Below, piece after piece: positions 8,596 to 18,360 of a stretch of DNA of 64,000 bases. The notes under the pieces were generated by a model, which worked only from the letters and a program-made list of their open reading frames with translations, did no database searches and was not told where the DNA came from. The translations under genes and the position numbers were made by a program. Source of the DNA: VXNE01 sp963665455 (GTDB lineage: Bacteria > Pseudomonadota > Gammaproteobacteria > Pseudomonadales > Azotimanducaceae); assembly GCA_963665455.1 (NCBI GenBank), contig OY762279.1:4464001-4528000 (forward strand), written 5' to 3'. Within the stretch, counting starts at the first letter, position 1; each line of letters starts with the position of its first letter.

Positions 8596-9407
8596 CCCAC
8601 ATCGTCGACACCCTGATCGAGGAGCGCGCCACCCGCCTCATGCGCCATCCCGCCATGTGGCGCGTGCTACTTGCCGGGTTGCGTCCCCTGCTCGGCTATC
8701 GCAGCGCCATCGAGATGGCCGACGCGATCACGGCGATGACCGGCGACGAGGTACTGCGCTACGTGAGCGCGTCCCTCACGCTCGACGTGCGCGTGCGTGG
8801 CGCCCACCACGTGCCCACCACAGGGCGCGCCATCGTAGCGCCGAACCATCCAACCGGCATCGCCGACGGTGTGGCCGTGTTCGACGCACTGAAGACACGG
8901 CGGACGGACATCACCTTTTTCGCCAATCGGGACGCGATCCGCGTCTGCCCGGGCCTCGCGGACACCATCATTCCAGTGGAATGGATCGAGGCGAAGCGCA
9001 CGCCCGCACGCAACCGGGAAACGCTCCGCGCAACCATCGAGGCGTTCCGGCGCGAACGACTGGTGGTGATCTTTCCGTCCGGCCGCCTGGCCCGGCCAAC
9101 GCTGCAAGGGCTGCGGGAACGGCCTTGGCAGACGACGGCGGTGAACTTGGCACGCAAGTTCTACGCGCCGGTGATTCCGATGCACATCCTGGCGCGCAAC
9201 TCGCTACTCTTCTACTGCTTCTGGCTGATTCACGAGGAACTGCGCGACATCACGCTGTTCCGAGAACTGCTAAACAAGGAAGCGCGGGTCTACGACGTTT
9301 CCATCGGCCCGGCGTTTAGCGCGACGGACGACGCCCAGGCCGCGACTGCGGCGCTGTGCCGGATTGTTACGGAGCGGATGCGGGCGGAGGCGAAGGCCGC
9401 GCGCTGA
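8592..9407 (+). CDS. PlsC-like lysophospholipid acyltransferase family protein
   Basis: A 271-residue acyltransferase fold protein. The catalytic block reads APNHPTGIAD (83-92), with five residues between the His and Asp instead of the canonical four. That spacing is also seen in the haemolysin/OlsA-like branch, which carries N-H-P-x-G. Later blocks are FFANRDAIR (109-117), the phosphate-binding VVIFPSGRLARP and a final VIPMHI. It would transfer an acyl chain onto a membrane lipid precursor at the inner membrane face. It is the last gene of the coupled operon and overlaps the convergent gene at 9367-10233 by 41 bases. Confidence 0.82.
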   Translation: MTHIVDTLIEERATRLMRHPAMWRVLLAGLRPLLGYRSAIEMADAITAMTGDEVLRYVSASLTLDVRVRGAHHVPTTGRAIVAPNHPTGIADGVAVFDALKTRRTDITFFANRDAIRVCPGLADTIIPVEWIEAKRTPARNRETLRATIEAFRRERLVVIFPSGRLARPTLQGLRERPWQTTAVNLARKFYAPVIPMHILARNSLLFYCFWLIHEELRDITLFRELLNKEARVYDVSIGPAFSATDDAQAATAALCRIVTERMRAEAKAAR

Positions 9408-10233
9408 GTGGCCTCACTTGTTTGGTCTCGGCGTCGCCGCAGCTTGCGAGGATGTGGTACGCACGGTCCTCGGTAACGCCGACGCGGCGCTCCCCGCTCG
9501 CCGTGCGCAACACGACATCGGCGGTTGTCGCCTCCAAGAGTTCGAGCACCGGTTCGTCCAGCAACGCCTCCGCGGCCTGCGCCTTGGGCGGGAATGCGGA
9601 GCGGCCCCGAACGTGGGGCTTCGAAATGCGGCCCGCCTCCACCTCGTCGACGAACGCCGGCACGTCTTCCGGCCGCACGCGCCCATAGAGCACGCCCTGG
9701 GGCAGGACGACGACGTTGGGCGCGAAGCGATGGCCCCCGACGTGGGTCGTTTGCCAGGCCCGCCCGCCGACCCGCTCGCGAAGCGCCCGGTACGCGGGCA
9801 GGCCGTAGCGCGCGCAGCAGAGGTCGCGCTGGCCGTTGGTGCAGACGAAGTAGTGCGCTGCCTCGACTCGCGTGAATCGCTCCGCCAGCGTCTCGTCCCG
9901 GGTGAGGTCCAGGCCTTGCATGGCGTCATAGCCGAGGGATTCGAAGCGGAACAGCGCCCCGGCGCGCGCCACGAACAGCGTCGTGCGGTCCGTGTCGATC
10001 TCGGGACGGCGCACGAACTGCGGACGGACGGCGAGACCAAGTGCCTCCAGGCCCGCCACTTGTTCCGCCAGCCAGTCGCGCGCCCCCGCCGAGAGGGCGT
10101 TGTCCTCGACCGCCTTCCGCCGCCACACCGGCGCGTACTCGAGCAGCAGCCAAACGTCCACCCGCGGCGCGGTGCCGGCCATCGGCTCCCCCGACGCGGC
10201 GCACAGGTCGGAGCAGTAGTCCCGGTCGCTCAT
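9367..10233 (-). CDS. Apd1/Suc_Fer-like [2Fe-2S] protein
   Basis: A 288-residue member of the sucrase/ferredoxin-like family (PF06999), which has a thioredoxin-like ferredoxin fold. Key features are FVCTNGQRDLCCARYG (129-144, cysteines 131, 139, 140) and THVGGHRFAPNVVVLPQG (163-180). The HVGGH pair corresponds to the histidines that, with cysteines, bind the [2Fe-2S] cluster in yeast Apd1. The start at 10233 is where the family similarity begins; a longer frame from 10437 has arginine-rich unmatched sequence. It has its own promoter region shared with the divergent symporter gene. Its physiological role is unclear in bacteria; redox or drug tolerance has been proposed for relatives. Confidence 0.85.
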   Translation of the reverse strand: MSDRDYCSDLCAASGEPMAGTAPRVDVWLLLEYAPVWRRKAVEDNALSAGARDWLAEQVAGLEALGLAVRPQFVRRPEIDTDRTTLFVARAGALFRFESLGYDAMQGLDLTRDETLAERFTRVEAAHYFVCTNGQRDLCCARYGLPAYRALRERVGGRAWQTTHVGGHRFAPNVVVLPQGVLYGRVRPEDVPAFVDEVEAGRISKPHVRGRSAFPPKAQAAEALLDEPVLELLEATTADVVLRTASGERRVGVTEDRAYHILASCGDAETKQVRPLSARPSPPPASAP

Positions 10234-10378
10234 CCGCGTGATGGTAAACCGGGCCGCGCGGGGGCCACAACGCGCGACGCCACCCATGCCGCCACGCGCC
10301 CGACCATGCCGGCGGCGAGCCACCCGTTTATCATGGCGGGCCATCCGGCGACCGTCGCCGGTCGGCCCGGGAGCGAAC

Positions 10379-11785
10379 ATGGACCGTTTCATCGACGCGG
10401 CGATGCGGCCCGTCGCCGACCTCGTATCCGCGTTCATCTTCTACAGCGTGCCCCTGTTCGGCGCGGACGTGCCGCTGATCGTCGTCTGGCTCGTCGCCGG
10501 GGGCGTCTTCTTCACGGTCTACCTGCGCTTCGTCAACATTCGGGGCTTCCTGCACGCGATCCGCGTCGTCTCCGGCCGCTACAAGGCACCGGGCGACCCC
10601 GGCGAGGTGTCCCAGTTCCAGGCCCTCAGCACCGCGGTCTCCGGGACGGTAGGCATCGGCAACATCGCCGGCGTGGCCGTGGCGATCTCCATCGGCGGGC
10701 CGGGCGCCACGTTCTGGCTGATCGTCTCCGGGCTGCTCGGCATGTCCACCAAGTTCGCGGAGTGCACCCTCGGCGTCCTCTACCGCCGCGACAACCCGGA
10801 TGGGTCGGTGTCGGGCGGACCCATGTACTACCTGGAGCGCGGGCTGTCGGAGCGCCGCTGGCCCCGGCTCGGCAAGGCGTTGGGCATGTTCTATGCCGCG
10901 AGCATGGTCATCGGCTGCGTCGGCATCGGCAGCATGTTCCAGTCCAACCAGGCGACGGCCATCGTGGTGAACGTCACCGGCAGCACGGTGCTGGCGGACA
11001 ACGCCTGGCTGATGGGCACGGCCCTCGCCGTGCTGGTGGGGCTCGTCATCGTCGGCGGCATCCGCTCGATCGCGAACACCACGGTAAGGCTCGTACCGAC
11101 GATGGCGCTCCTCTACGTGATCTCCGCCCTCGTCATCATCGGCCTGAACGCCGAGCGCGTGCCGGCCGCCTTCGTCGCGATATGGAACGGCGCGTTCGCA
11201 CCCGAGGGCGTCGCCGGGGGCATCATCGGCGTCATCATCATCGGCTTTCGCCGCGCCGTCTTCTCCAACGAGGCGGGGCTCGGCAGCGCCGCGATCGCGC
11301 ACGCCACGGCACGCACCCCGAAACCCGTGAGCGAGGGATTCGTCGCGCTCCTCGAACCGTTCATCGACACGGTGGTGATCTGTACGATGACGGCACTCGT
11401 CATCATCACCACGATCTACGATCCGGCGCTGGCGAACGGTGAGGTCAGCGGCGTCGAACTAACGACCCAAGCGTTCGCCTCGACGCTCTCCTGGTCGCCC
11501 ATCCCCCTCGCCATCGCGACCGTCCTCTTCGCCTTCTCGACGATGATCGCCTGGGCCTACTACGGCCTGAAGGCGTTCACCTACCTCGTCGGCGAGGGAC
11601 GCATGCGCGACCTCGGCTTCAAGACGTTCTACTGCCTCACCGTGATCGTGGGCTCAAGCATCACCCTGAGCTCCCTGATCGATCTCTCGGACGCCTTGGT
11701 GTTCGTCGTCGCCATCCCGAACCTGATCGGGCTCTATGTGCTGGCGCCGGTGGTGAAACGGGAGTTGGAGGCGTATCGGCCGTAG
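10379..11785 (+). CDS. Alanine/glycine:cation symporter (AgcS family)
   Basis: A 468-residue polytopic inner-membrane carrier. The family signature runs through LSTAVSGTVGIGNIAGVA and GGPGATFWLIVSGLLG, followed by KFAECTLGVLYR, which is the conserved sodium and amino-acid site of AgcS proteins. About ten to eleven hydrophobic segments are visible. It imports alanine or glycine with sodium. The ATG at 10379 has GGGAG upstream; 47 extra in-frame codons further upstream are arginine-rich and unlike a transporter. It is monocistronic and ends 15 bases before the convergent CoA-transferase gene. Confidence 0.92.
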   Translation: MDRFIDAAMRPVADLVSAFIFYSVPLFGADVPLIVVWLVAGGVFFTVYLRFVNIRGFLHAIRVVSGRYKAPGDPGEVSQFQALSTAVSGTVGIGNIAGVAVAISIGGPGATFWLIVSGLLGMSTKFAECTLGVLYRRDNPDGSVSGGPMYYLERGLSERRWPRLGKALGMFYAASMVIGCVGIGSMFQSNQATAIVVNVTGSTVLADNAWLMGTALAVLVGLVIVGGIRSIANTTVRLVPTMALLYVISALVIIGLNAERVPAAFVAIWNGAFAPEGVAGGIIGVIIIGFRRAVFSNEAGLGSAAIAHATARTPKPVSEGFVALLEPFIDTVVICTMTALVIITTIYDPALANGEVSGVELTTQAFASTLSWSPIPLAIATVLFAFSTMIAWAYYGLKAFTYLVGEGRMRDLGFKTFYCLTVIVGSSITLSSLIDLSDALVFVVAIPNLIGLYVLAPVVKRELEAYRP

Positions 11786-11800
11786 CGGCCCCAACGGAGG

Positions 11801-13033
11801 CTAACCGTTCGTGCCTCCCAGCGACGCCGGCACGCTCACGATCCCCCCATCGACCAAGTTTCCCAACTCCGTCTCGGAGTATCCGAGTTCCGAGAGGATC
11901 TCCGCCGTATGCTCTCCGAGCAACGGCGCGCCGTGGCGGATCTGCATGGGGGCACCTTCGAATACGGCCGCGTTGCGGGCTTGGCGGAGGCGTCCCGCGT
12001 GGGCGTGCTCGCTCTCGACGAGGATCCCGCTCGCCTGTAGCTGCGGGTGCTCCACGGCCTGGCTGCGCGTCAAGACCGGCGCGCACGGCACGCCCTCCGC
12101 ATCGAGGGCCTCCAGCCATTCGTTGGCGGTGCGGGTGAGCAGCACCTCCTGGATCAACGCCAGCCGCTCGTCCGCGTTCCGGTGGCGCGCGCCGGCCGAC
12201 CGGAAGCGCGGGTCGGCGATCAGTTCCGGTTGCCCGGCGGCGCGGCAGAACCCCGCCCACTGGTCGTTGGTCATGGTCGAGATGGTGACGTAACCGGTCT
12301 TCGTCTCGTAGATGAGGTCGATGATCGTGGCGGCCGCCTGGGCCGAGACCTCGCGGTCCAGGAACGTCTGCTCGCCCATGTCCGAGGACCACATGAAGGC
12401 GACCACGGAGTCGAGCATGGAGAGGCGGATGTGCTGCCCCTCCCCGGTTCGCTCCCGCGCCACCAGGGCACTCGATATCGCCTGCGCGGCGGTCATCCCC
12501 GTCAGCTTGTCCGGCAGGATGGTGCGGATGAGCTTCGGCCGAACGTCGTCCGAGCCCGCCTGCACCGTCGTCAATCCCGACAGCGCCTGGATGAGCGGAT
12601 CGTAGACCGGCTTATGCGCAAACGGTCCCGACTCGCCGAAGCCGCTCATGGAGACGTAGACGATCTGCCCATTCACGGCCCGCAGGGCGGGTTCGTCGAT
12701 GCCGAGGCGGGTCATCACGCCCGGGCGGTAGTTCTGTACGAAGACATCGGCCGTCGCGGCGAGACGCAACAGAATTTCGCGCCCCGCATCGGTGGTGGCG
12801 TCCACCGACAGCGAGCGCTTGTTGCGGTTGTTGTTCAGGAAGACGGAATTGAGCTGGGCGGCGCCCTCGCCCCCTCCCCGCGCGAAGTCGCGGCGGCGTG
12901 GACCCTCCACCTTGATGACGTCCGCGCCCTGGTCGGCCAGGATCATCGCGGCGTAGGGACCCGCCACGACGTTGGTGAAGTCGATGACGCGGATGCCGTC
13001 GAGCGGTCCCGCGTACCCTCCCGTGCCCGCCAT
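11801..13033 (-). CDS. CaiB/BaiF family CoA-transferase (class III)
   Basis: A 410-residue class III CoA-transferase. It starts with LDGIRVIDFTNVVAGPYAAM (11-30), then the CoA-binding IKVEGP, the LNNNRNKRSLSVD strand and FVQNYRPGVMTRLG. The catalytic aspartate expected for the family aligns with D175 in RTILPDKLTGMTAA. It moves CoA between an acyl-CoA donor and a carboxylic acid. It follows another class III transferase by 6 bases, so the two form an operon, but they are not close copies, and heteromeric action or tandem steps are both possible. The substrate is not readable from sequence. Confidence 0.9.
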   Translation of the reverse strand: MAGTGGYAGPLDGIRVIDFTNVVAGPYAAMILADQGADVIKVEGPRRRDFARGGGEGAAQLNSVFLNNNRNKRSLSVDATTDAGREILLRLAATADVFVQNYRPGVMTRLGIDEPALRAVNGQIVYVSMSGFGESGPFAHKPVYDPLIQALSGLTTVQAGSDDVRPKLIRTILPDKLTGMTAAQAISSALVARERTGEGQHIRLSMLDSVVAFMWSSDMGEQTFLDREVSAQAAATIIDLIYETKTGYVTISTMTNDQWAGFCRAAGQPELIADPRFRSAGARHRNADERLALIQEVLLTRTANEWLEALDAEGVPCAPVLTRSQAVEHPQLQASGILVESEHAHAGRLRQARNAAVFEGAPMQIRHGAPLLGEHTAEILSELGYSETELGNLVDGGIVSVPASLGGTNG

Positions 13034-13039
13034 CCCCGC

Positions 13040-14272
13040 TCAGCCCGCCGCGGCTTCGTGATGTTCGGCGCGGCGCGCCTGTTCTTGGCCAATGGCACCC
13101 CCTTCGCGCAGCCGTTCTAGCGTGGCGGCATCGAGCCCGAGATCCTCGGCCAGCACCTCGTCGGTATGCTCGCCAAGCAACGGCGCCGGCGAAATCCCCA
13201 CGCTGCTCCCCGACATGCGCGCCGGCCAGCCCAGCACCCGGACGCGGCCGTGTTCGGCGTGGTCGAGTTCGTGTACGAAGCCGCGCTCGACCAAGTGCGG
13301 ATCGGAGAACAACTCGTGGGTCTCGAACACCTGGCTCGCGCAAACACCCGCCTCCGCGAACGCGTGCATCGCCTCCCCCTTCGTGCGCCCGAGGGTCCAC
13401 GCCGTGATTTCGTCCGTCAGTGCCTCCCGATGCTCGCGCCGCGCATCGGCCGAACCGAACCGAGGATCCTCCAGCAGGCCGGGCTTGCCGATCACCCGGC
13501 ACACCGCCGCCCACATGCGCGGGTTCACCGCCATCAGGAAGACGTAGTCGTTCAATCCACCCGGCGCACAGGGGTAAAGCGCGACGAACGCGTTGTCGCT
13601 GTCGCCCATGCGTGGCGTGGGCTCGTTGCCGAAGTTCGAGTAGGAGATGGCCGTGCGCATGTAGTACGTCATGGCCTCCTGCATGGAGAGCTCGATAAGC
13701 TGCCCCTCCCCGGTACGGAGCTTCTGCGCCCACGCCGCCGAGATGGCGAGGGCCGCCTGCATCCCGGTGCCCGCGTCCCCCATCGTCACGCCAGGCCGCA
13801 GGGGCGGCCCGTTCTGGTAGCCGGTGACGGAGAAGGCCCCCGCCGCGGCCTGGGCGACCATGTCCATGCACTTGTAGTGCGCGTACGGCCCGCTCGTGCC
13901 GAACCCCTTGATGCGCGCGTAGATGATGTCCGGCTTGATCTCGCGCATGACGTCGTAGCCGATGTCGAGCTTCTCCACGACGCCCGGCCCGTAGTTCTCC
14001 ACGAACACGTCGTAGTGCGGGACCATCTCCAGGAGCAGCTCGCGGCCGGCGGCGTTGCCGAGATCAATCGTGACGCTGCGCTTGTTGCTGTTCCAGTTGA
14101 CGAAGTACTCGGAATCCTTCTCGCGGCCCCACAGCTTCCGTCCCGGGTCGCCCACGTCCGGCTGCTCTACCTTCACCACGGTCGCACCCAGGAAGGCGAG
14201 GGACTGCGTGCAGCAAGTGCCCGCCTCCCACTGGGTCATGTCGAGAATGCGGAGTCCGTCGAGGGCGGCCAT
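13040..14272 (-). CDS. CaiB/BaiF family CoA-transferase (class III)
   Basis: First gene of the two-transferase operon, also 410 residues. Motifs are LDGLRILDMTQWEAGTCC (4-21), VVKVEQPDVGDPGR (32-45), NSNKRSVTIDL (61-71) and VENYGPGVVEKLG-like sequence at 91-104, with the catalytic aspartate at D166 in VTMGDAGTGM. The aromatic-rich early active-site region differs from its neighbour, so the two likely handle different acids. No dehydrogenase or hydratase sits in the same operon. The nearest CoA-type partner in the window is the MaoC-like gene at 60864-61955, too far away to infer linkage. Confidence 0.9.
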   Translation of the reverse strand: MAALDGLRILDMTQWEAGTCCTQSLAFLGATVVKVEQPDVGDPGRKLWGREKDSEYFVNWNSNKRSVTIDLGNAAGRELLLEMVPHYDVFVENYGPGVVEKLDIGYDVMREIKPDIIYARIKGFGTSGPYAHYKCMDMVAQAAAGAFSVTGYQNGPPLRPGVTMGDAGTGMQAALAISAAWAQKLRTGEGQLIELSMQEAMTYYMRTAISYSNFGNEPTPRMGDSDNAFVALYPCAPGGLNDYVFLMAVNPRMWAAVCRVIGKPGLLEDPRFGSADARREHREALTDEITAWTLGRTKGEAMHAFAEAGVCASQVFETHELFSDPHLVERGFVHELDHAEHGRVRVLGWPARMSGSSVGISPAPLLGEHTDEVLAEDLGLDAATLERLREGGAIGQEQARRAEHHEAAAG

Positions 14273-14359
14273 CGGATTGAATCCCCTTGGGCGTGTGGCG
14301 GAATTGTCCGCTTTCTCGGCGGTTTGTCGAGCCTGCGCAAAGCGACCGGCGACCGGGGG

Positions 14360-16720
14360 CTAGGTGCCCAGGCGATACCGCAGCTTAACGACGACCTGCT
14401 CCGCAACGGGCTCGTCGAGCGCGTTCGCGAAGAGCCCGGTGAAACCCTCGCCCACGGCGCTCGGCAGGCTTGCATGCCGGGTGTAGACGACGAACAGGTC
14501 GGACATCGGGGCGAGTTCCCAACGGTACCGGACCTGTAGGGCGAGTTCCGAGATCGTAAAGGCGTCGTCGGTGTCGGCCCCGCCGGCGACCGGAATCAGG
14601 TCCCCCGCGCGTTCGGGCAGCCGGAAATAGGCGGTGTCGCTCGCGTGCACGCCCACCCATTGCAGGGCCACCCGAAACTGCTGGCGCGCGCTTGGGAAGT
14701 AGTCCAGGTTCCATCGTGGAATCCACTGCTCCGCCTCGAAGGACGTCATGCGGCGATCGCCCCGATACAGGAGCCAGCCGTCCCGCGTGACGTAGTCGAG
14801 GCCCGCCTCCAGGGTCACGCGGTCCGTCGGCCGCCATGTGAGCGACCCTTGATAGGTGGCCTTGCCACCGTCCAAAGGCTCGTCCTCCCAGCCAAAGCCC
14901 ACCTCGTACGAGAAGCGCCTAGCGCTATCCGATTCGTACGACGTGTTCACGTCCCACCGGTCCCGGACGCGAAAGCTCCCCGCGCCAAAGGCCCCCCGGT
15001 CGTCGAGGCCGGCGGCGTCGAAACCGCCCCGCAGCCGGACTTGCGCCTGGTTGTGCAGACGGTAGCTCTGATAGACACCGATTCTGGAAGCCACGCGTTC
15101 GCCCTCTGCGTTGTGTCCCCAGTCCAGGCCGACGCTCGACCACCTGTCGCGGACCCAGCCGAGGTCGGAGCGCTGCGTCCGCACGCGGTACTGGTAGCGG
15201 GTCAGGTCGTTGCGGTACAGGTACCCCATGTCGTTGAGTTCGAGATCCGGGTCGAAGTGGTCGACCGAGACCTGGTGGGACAACCCTTGCCGGGGCGCCC
15301 AGACGAGGTCCACGAAACCGCCATGGCCGCGCGTGTCCTCCACGTCCGAAGAGACCAACTGCGCGTCCGCCCGCCAGCTGCCGTCGGCGTTCTGGAAGTG
15401 CCCGTCCAACGCCTGCACGTGGGCTTCGCCGTGCAGCCGGTCCGCGTGGGTCGACATCCAGCCGACGGCCCGGTAGGGGCCCTCGGTGCGCTCGTAGAGC
15501 ACCCGCACCGCCTCGAAATCCCGGCCGTCCTGCCGGAGGCGCTCGGTGCGCCCGGCGGCGTCCGTGGCCGTGAACGCAGTCTCGTCCTCCATCGCCGCGA
15601 GGAACCCCCAGCGCAGGCCACCCCGCTGCCCCGTCATCTTCGCGGCGCCAAGCAGTTCGGTCGGGCGGGCGAACGCCGCGTCCTCCACCGTGCGGCCATC
15701 CGCGAGCCGCGGCCGTTCCGCCGGCGCCCCGATGCGCCGCGTGTGCAGGAGGAGGAACGGCGGCGAGGAACTGCGCCGAAACGTGCTCGCCCGGGGCGAG
15801 GTGACGAAAATCTCCTGGTCCTCCTGGAAGAACAGCCGCTTCTCCGGGTAGAACGTCTCGAATGCCGACAGGTTGACGATCACGTCGTCCGCCTCAACGT
15901 TGCCGAAATCGGGATTCAGCGTGGCGGTCACCCGCAGGTCCGACGACGGACGCCAACGCAGGTCCACCCCCACCTTGCCGGAGACGCTCTCCGCCAAGCG
16001 GTCATAGGTGCTGGAGGCATACGGCACCACGGCATACTCGTGGCGCGGATTCACGCCCTCGAGCACCAGCGGCTGGAAGTCCGAGATGAACTTCGGGCGC
16101 GACCACGGCAACGCCGGCCAGCCCCAGCGCTCGTCCAGATACGCCACGGAGCGCTGGCCGAAGAAGCCCAGCCGGCGCTTGCCCTCCGTCCGGGGCATGT
16201 TGACGACGGACCAGGGCACGAACAGCTCGGCGGACCAGCCCGTGTCCGTGCGCGCGGTCGCCGCCCGCCAGGCACCGTCCCAGGTAAAGCTGTATTCCCG
16301 CTCCGGCAGCAGCGTGCCGTCCGACAGGCTGCCGCCGAGGGCGACCTGGAACCAGAAGCCGTAGCGTCCCTCCCCGGAGGTGTCCAGGTTGAACGTGAAC
16401 GCGTCCCGCGTGAGGTAACCCTGGTCCCGCGGGCTCAGACGCTCGACCAAGGTGTCGGGCGGCTGCTCCATCTCCGCGCCGATGTAGAGGCCCTGGGGCG
16501 TGTAGAAGAAACGCACGGAGGTGCGGTGCGGCGGGGGTTGCATGGTGTCGGGCTGGACGACCCGGAACGTCGTGGAGGCCGGCACGGACTGCCAGATTTC
16601 CTCGTCGAGCCGTCCGTCGATGGACACGGAGGTGTCGTGGGGCGCTTCGGTCAGGTGCAGGGGCGGCACGCTGTCGCCACCCACGGCGGCGGCCAGAACC
16701 AGCGGCAGCACCAACGACAC
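14360..16720 (-). CDS. DUF5916 protein with N-terminal CBM9-like domain
   Basis: A 786-residue exported protein. The short signal peptide (about 1-14) is followed by a carbohydrate-binding module 9-like domain (VSIDGRLDEEIWQSV onward, about 31-215). The DUF5916 region carries its hallmark ATLNPDFGNVEADD and NLSAFETFYPEKRLFF, then a long alternating strand pattern ending in a C-terminal aromatic-containing strand, consistent with an outer-membrane beta-barrel. The GTG at 16720 is the only upstream start. Members are usually annotated only as hydrolase-like or carbohydrate-binding membrane proteins, so a polymer-binding or uptake role is inference. It lies just downstream of the sodium:solute symporter gene but has its own 117-base leader. 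Confidence 0.82.
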   Translation of the reverse strand: MSLVLPLVLAAAVGGDSVPPLHLTEAPHDTSVSIDGRLDEEIWQSVPASTTFRVVQPDTMQPPPHRTSVRFFYTPQGLYIGAEMEQPPDTLVERLSPRDQGYLTRDAFTFNLDTSGEGRYGFWFQVALGGSLSDGTLLPEREYSFTWDGAWRAATARTDTGWSAELFVPWSVVNMPRTEGKRRLGFFGQRSVAYLDERWGWPALPWSRPKFISDFQPLVLEGVNPRHEYAVVPYASSTYDRLAESVSGKVGVDLRWRPSSDLRVTATLNPDFGNVEADDVIVNLSAFETFYPEKRLFFQEDQEIFVTSPRASTFRRSSSPPFLLLHTRRIGAPAERPRLADGRTVEDAAFARPTELLGAAKMTGQRGGLRWGFLAAMEDETAFTATDAAGRTERLRQDGRDFEAVRVLYERTEGPYRAVGWMSTHADRLHGEAHVQALDGHFQNADGSWRADAQLVSSDVEDTRGHGGFVDLVWAPRQGLSHQVSVDHFDPDLELNDMGYLYRNDLTRYQYRVRTQRSDLGWVRDRWSSVGLDWGHNAEGERVASRIGVYQSYRLHNQAQVRLRGGFDAAGLDDRGAFGAGSFRVRDRWDVNTSYESDSARRFSYEVGFGWEDEPLDGGKATYQGSLTWRPTDRVTLEAGLDYVTRDGWLLYRGDRRMTSFEAEQWIPRWNLDYFPSARQQFRVALQWVGVHASDTAYFRLPERAGDLIPVAGGADTDDAFTISELALQVRYRWELAPMSDLFVVYTRHASLPSAVGEGFTGLFANALDEPVAEQVVVKLRYRLGT

Positions 16721-16837
16721 GTTACGAAAGTCCCCGTTCCTGCCCTTCGCTACGGTCGCCGTCGATCAACGTGCCGAACTATGGGGCGCGGAAGATGTAG
16801 CATTCTACCCGAAGCGGCTTCGCATCTAAACCGTTGA

Positions 16838-18298
16838 TTAGCGGCGAAAGAAGGCCGCTACGCGCGCGTCCTCCACCGGCCGGGTCGTGGCCGCCACCAC
16901 GACATAGACGAGGATCGACGCCAAGAGCGCCGGAAACACCTCGTGCAGGTGCGCTTGCCAGCCGAGCAGCAGCCAGCCGACCAACACCGCGATCCCCGTT
17001 CCGAACGCCGCGAGCGCCGCAGTCTCGCTGCCACGCCGCCAGTGCAGGCCGATCACGACCGTCGGGATGAAGCACACGGCATAGAGGCTACCGGAGAAGA
17101 TGGTGATCTCGACAATGCCACCGGGCGGGTCGAGGGCGACCACGGCCGCCACCACGGCGAAGGCGATCACGCCCGAACGTGTCCAGGCGATGGCCGAGCG
17201 GTCCGGCAGCGGGCCGAGTTCCATGCGAATGTCCCGCACCACCACGGAGGCGGCGACGAGGAGCACGCTGTCCAGCGACGACATCGCCGCCGCCAGGATG
17301 GCCACGACGAGGAAGTCTCCCACGAGGGCCGGGAACACCCGCGGGTCCGTAACCAAGAGCGGCACGACGAGATCGGTATCCGTCACGCCATCGAGCAGGA
17401 AGCGCGCATAGAGCCCGACCGGCAGCAGCGAGAACTGCACGACGAGGATGCCGATGCCCGCGATCCACATCCCCGTGTGGATGCTGCGCGCGTCCCGGAG
17501 CCCGTAGAAGCGCGTGACCTGGCGCGGATCCACCAGCAGCTTGAGCGAGCCGGCCAGGGCGATGCCGACGAGGACGACGAAGGGAATGGCGGCATTCAGT
17601 TCCGTGAGATGGGACGTGTCCGGGCGGGTGCCCAGTTCCCGGATGATGCCCACGCCCCCCGCGGCGTGCGTCACGAAGCCGAAGAGCAGGAGCGCGCCGA
17701 CGACCATGAGCACGCCCTGGAGTACGTCGGTACGGACCACCGACACGAACCCTCCGAGGGACGTATAGGACATCACGATGACGAGGGTGATGCCGACCGC
17801 GGCCGGATACGGCACCCCGAGGAACGCCTCGAACAAGTTGCCCGCGCCCTTGAAGATGGCGATCAGGTAGAGAAGGCTGGAGAAGGCGATCACCAGCGCG
17901 GAGGCGATCCGGACCCGCCGGCTTGCGAAGCGCACGGCGAGGAAGTCCGGCACGGTCACCGAATCCCATTGCGCCGTGAAGCGGCGCAGCCTCGGCGCGA
18001 CGAGCCGCCACGACACGAAGGCCATGACCACGAGCATGACGGCCATCGTCAGCCACGGCACGCCGTACTCGTACCCCTTCCCGGCGTGGCCGATGTAGCT
18101 GTTCGTGCTCGCGAACGTCGCGTAGAACGAGACGCCGATGACGACGCCGCCCATGGAACGGCCACCGACGTAGAAGTCGCGGACCGCGCGCCCACGCCGC
18201 ATCCCCGCCCGCGCGTGGGCGACGAGGAAGCCTGTGTACGCCGCGAAGAGCGCCACGGCGAACCAGTGCTGCGCCAGCCACGCGGCCGGTCCACTCAC
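16838..18298 (-). CDS. Sodium:solute symporter (SSS family)
   Basis: A 486-residue carrier with roughly thirteen hydrophobic segments. Its recognisable parts are the substituted-loop start DFYVGGRSMGGVVIGVSF (41-58), FASTNSYIGHAGKGYEYG, SSLLYLIAIFKGAGNLFEAF, and the sodium-site SYTSLGGFVSVVRTD segment followed by LILVV-type helices and AAAMSSLDSVLLVAASVV. These are standard for the solute:sodium symporter family that includes proline, pantothenate and sugar or carboxylate carriers. The substrate cannot be told. It is transcribed toward the DUF5916 gene, and a catabolic pair (outer-membrane protein plus symporter) is a reasonable inference. Confidence 0.9.
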   Translation of the reverse strand: MSGPAAWLAQHWFAVALFAAYTGFLVAHARAGMRRGRAVRDFYVGGRSMGGVVIGVSFYATFASTNSYIGHAGKGYEYGVPWLTMAVMLVVMAFVSWRLVAPRLRRFTAQWDSVTVPDFLAVRFASRRVRIASALVIAFSSLLYLIAIFKGAGNLFEAFLGVPYPAAVGITLVIVMSYTSLGGFVSVVRTDVLQGVLMVVGALLLFGFVTHAAGGVGIIRELGTRPDTSHLTELNAAIPFVVLVGIALAGSLKLLVDPRQVTRFYGLRDARSIHTGMWIAGIGILVVQFSLLPVGLYARFLLDGVTDTDLVVPLLVTDPRVFPALVGDFLVVAILAAAMSSLDSVLLVAASVVVRDIRMELGPLPDRSAIAWTRSGVIAFAVVAAVVALDPPGGIVEITIFSGSLYAVCFIPTVVIGLHWRRGSETAALAAFGTGIAVLVGWLLLGWQAHLHEVFPALLASILVYVVVAATTRPVEDARVAAFFRR

Positions 18299-18360
18299 GA
18301 TTTGCTCCCTTCGTGGCGGCGCGGGTATGCTCGCTCCACGACAGGCGACGCGGACCCTCG

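Noticed and set aside
8592..9407. Broken acyltransferase because His and Asp are five residues apart
   Set aside because: A whole branch of PlsC-like enzymes has N-H-P-x-G with this spacing, so I treat it as a normal variant.
14645..16837. Plus-strand open frame of about 730 codons
   Set aside because: It is complementary to the DUF5916 gene, with low-complexity Arg/Val/His composition and no motif.
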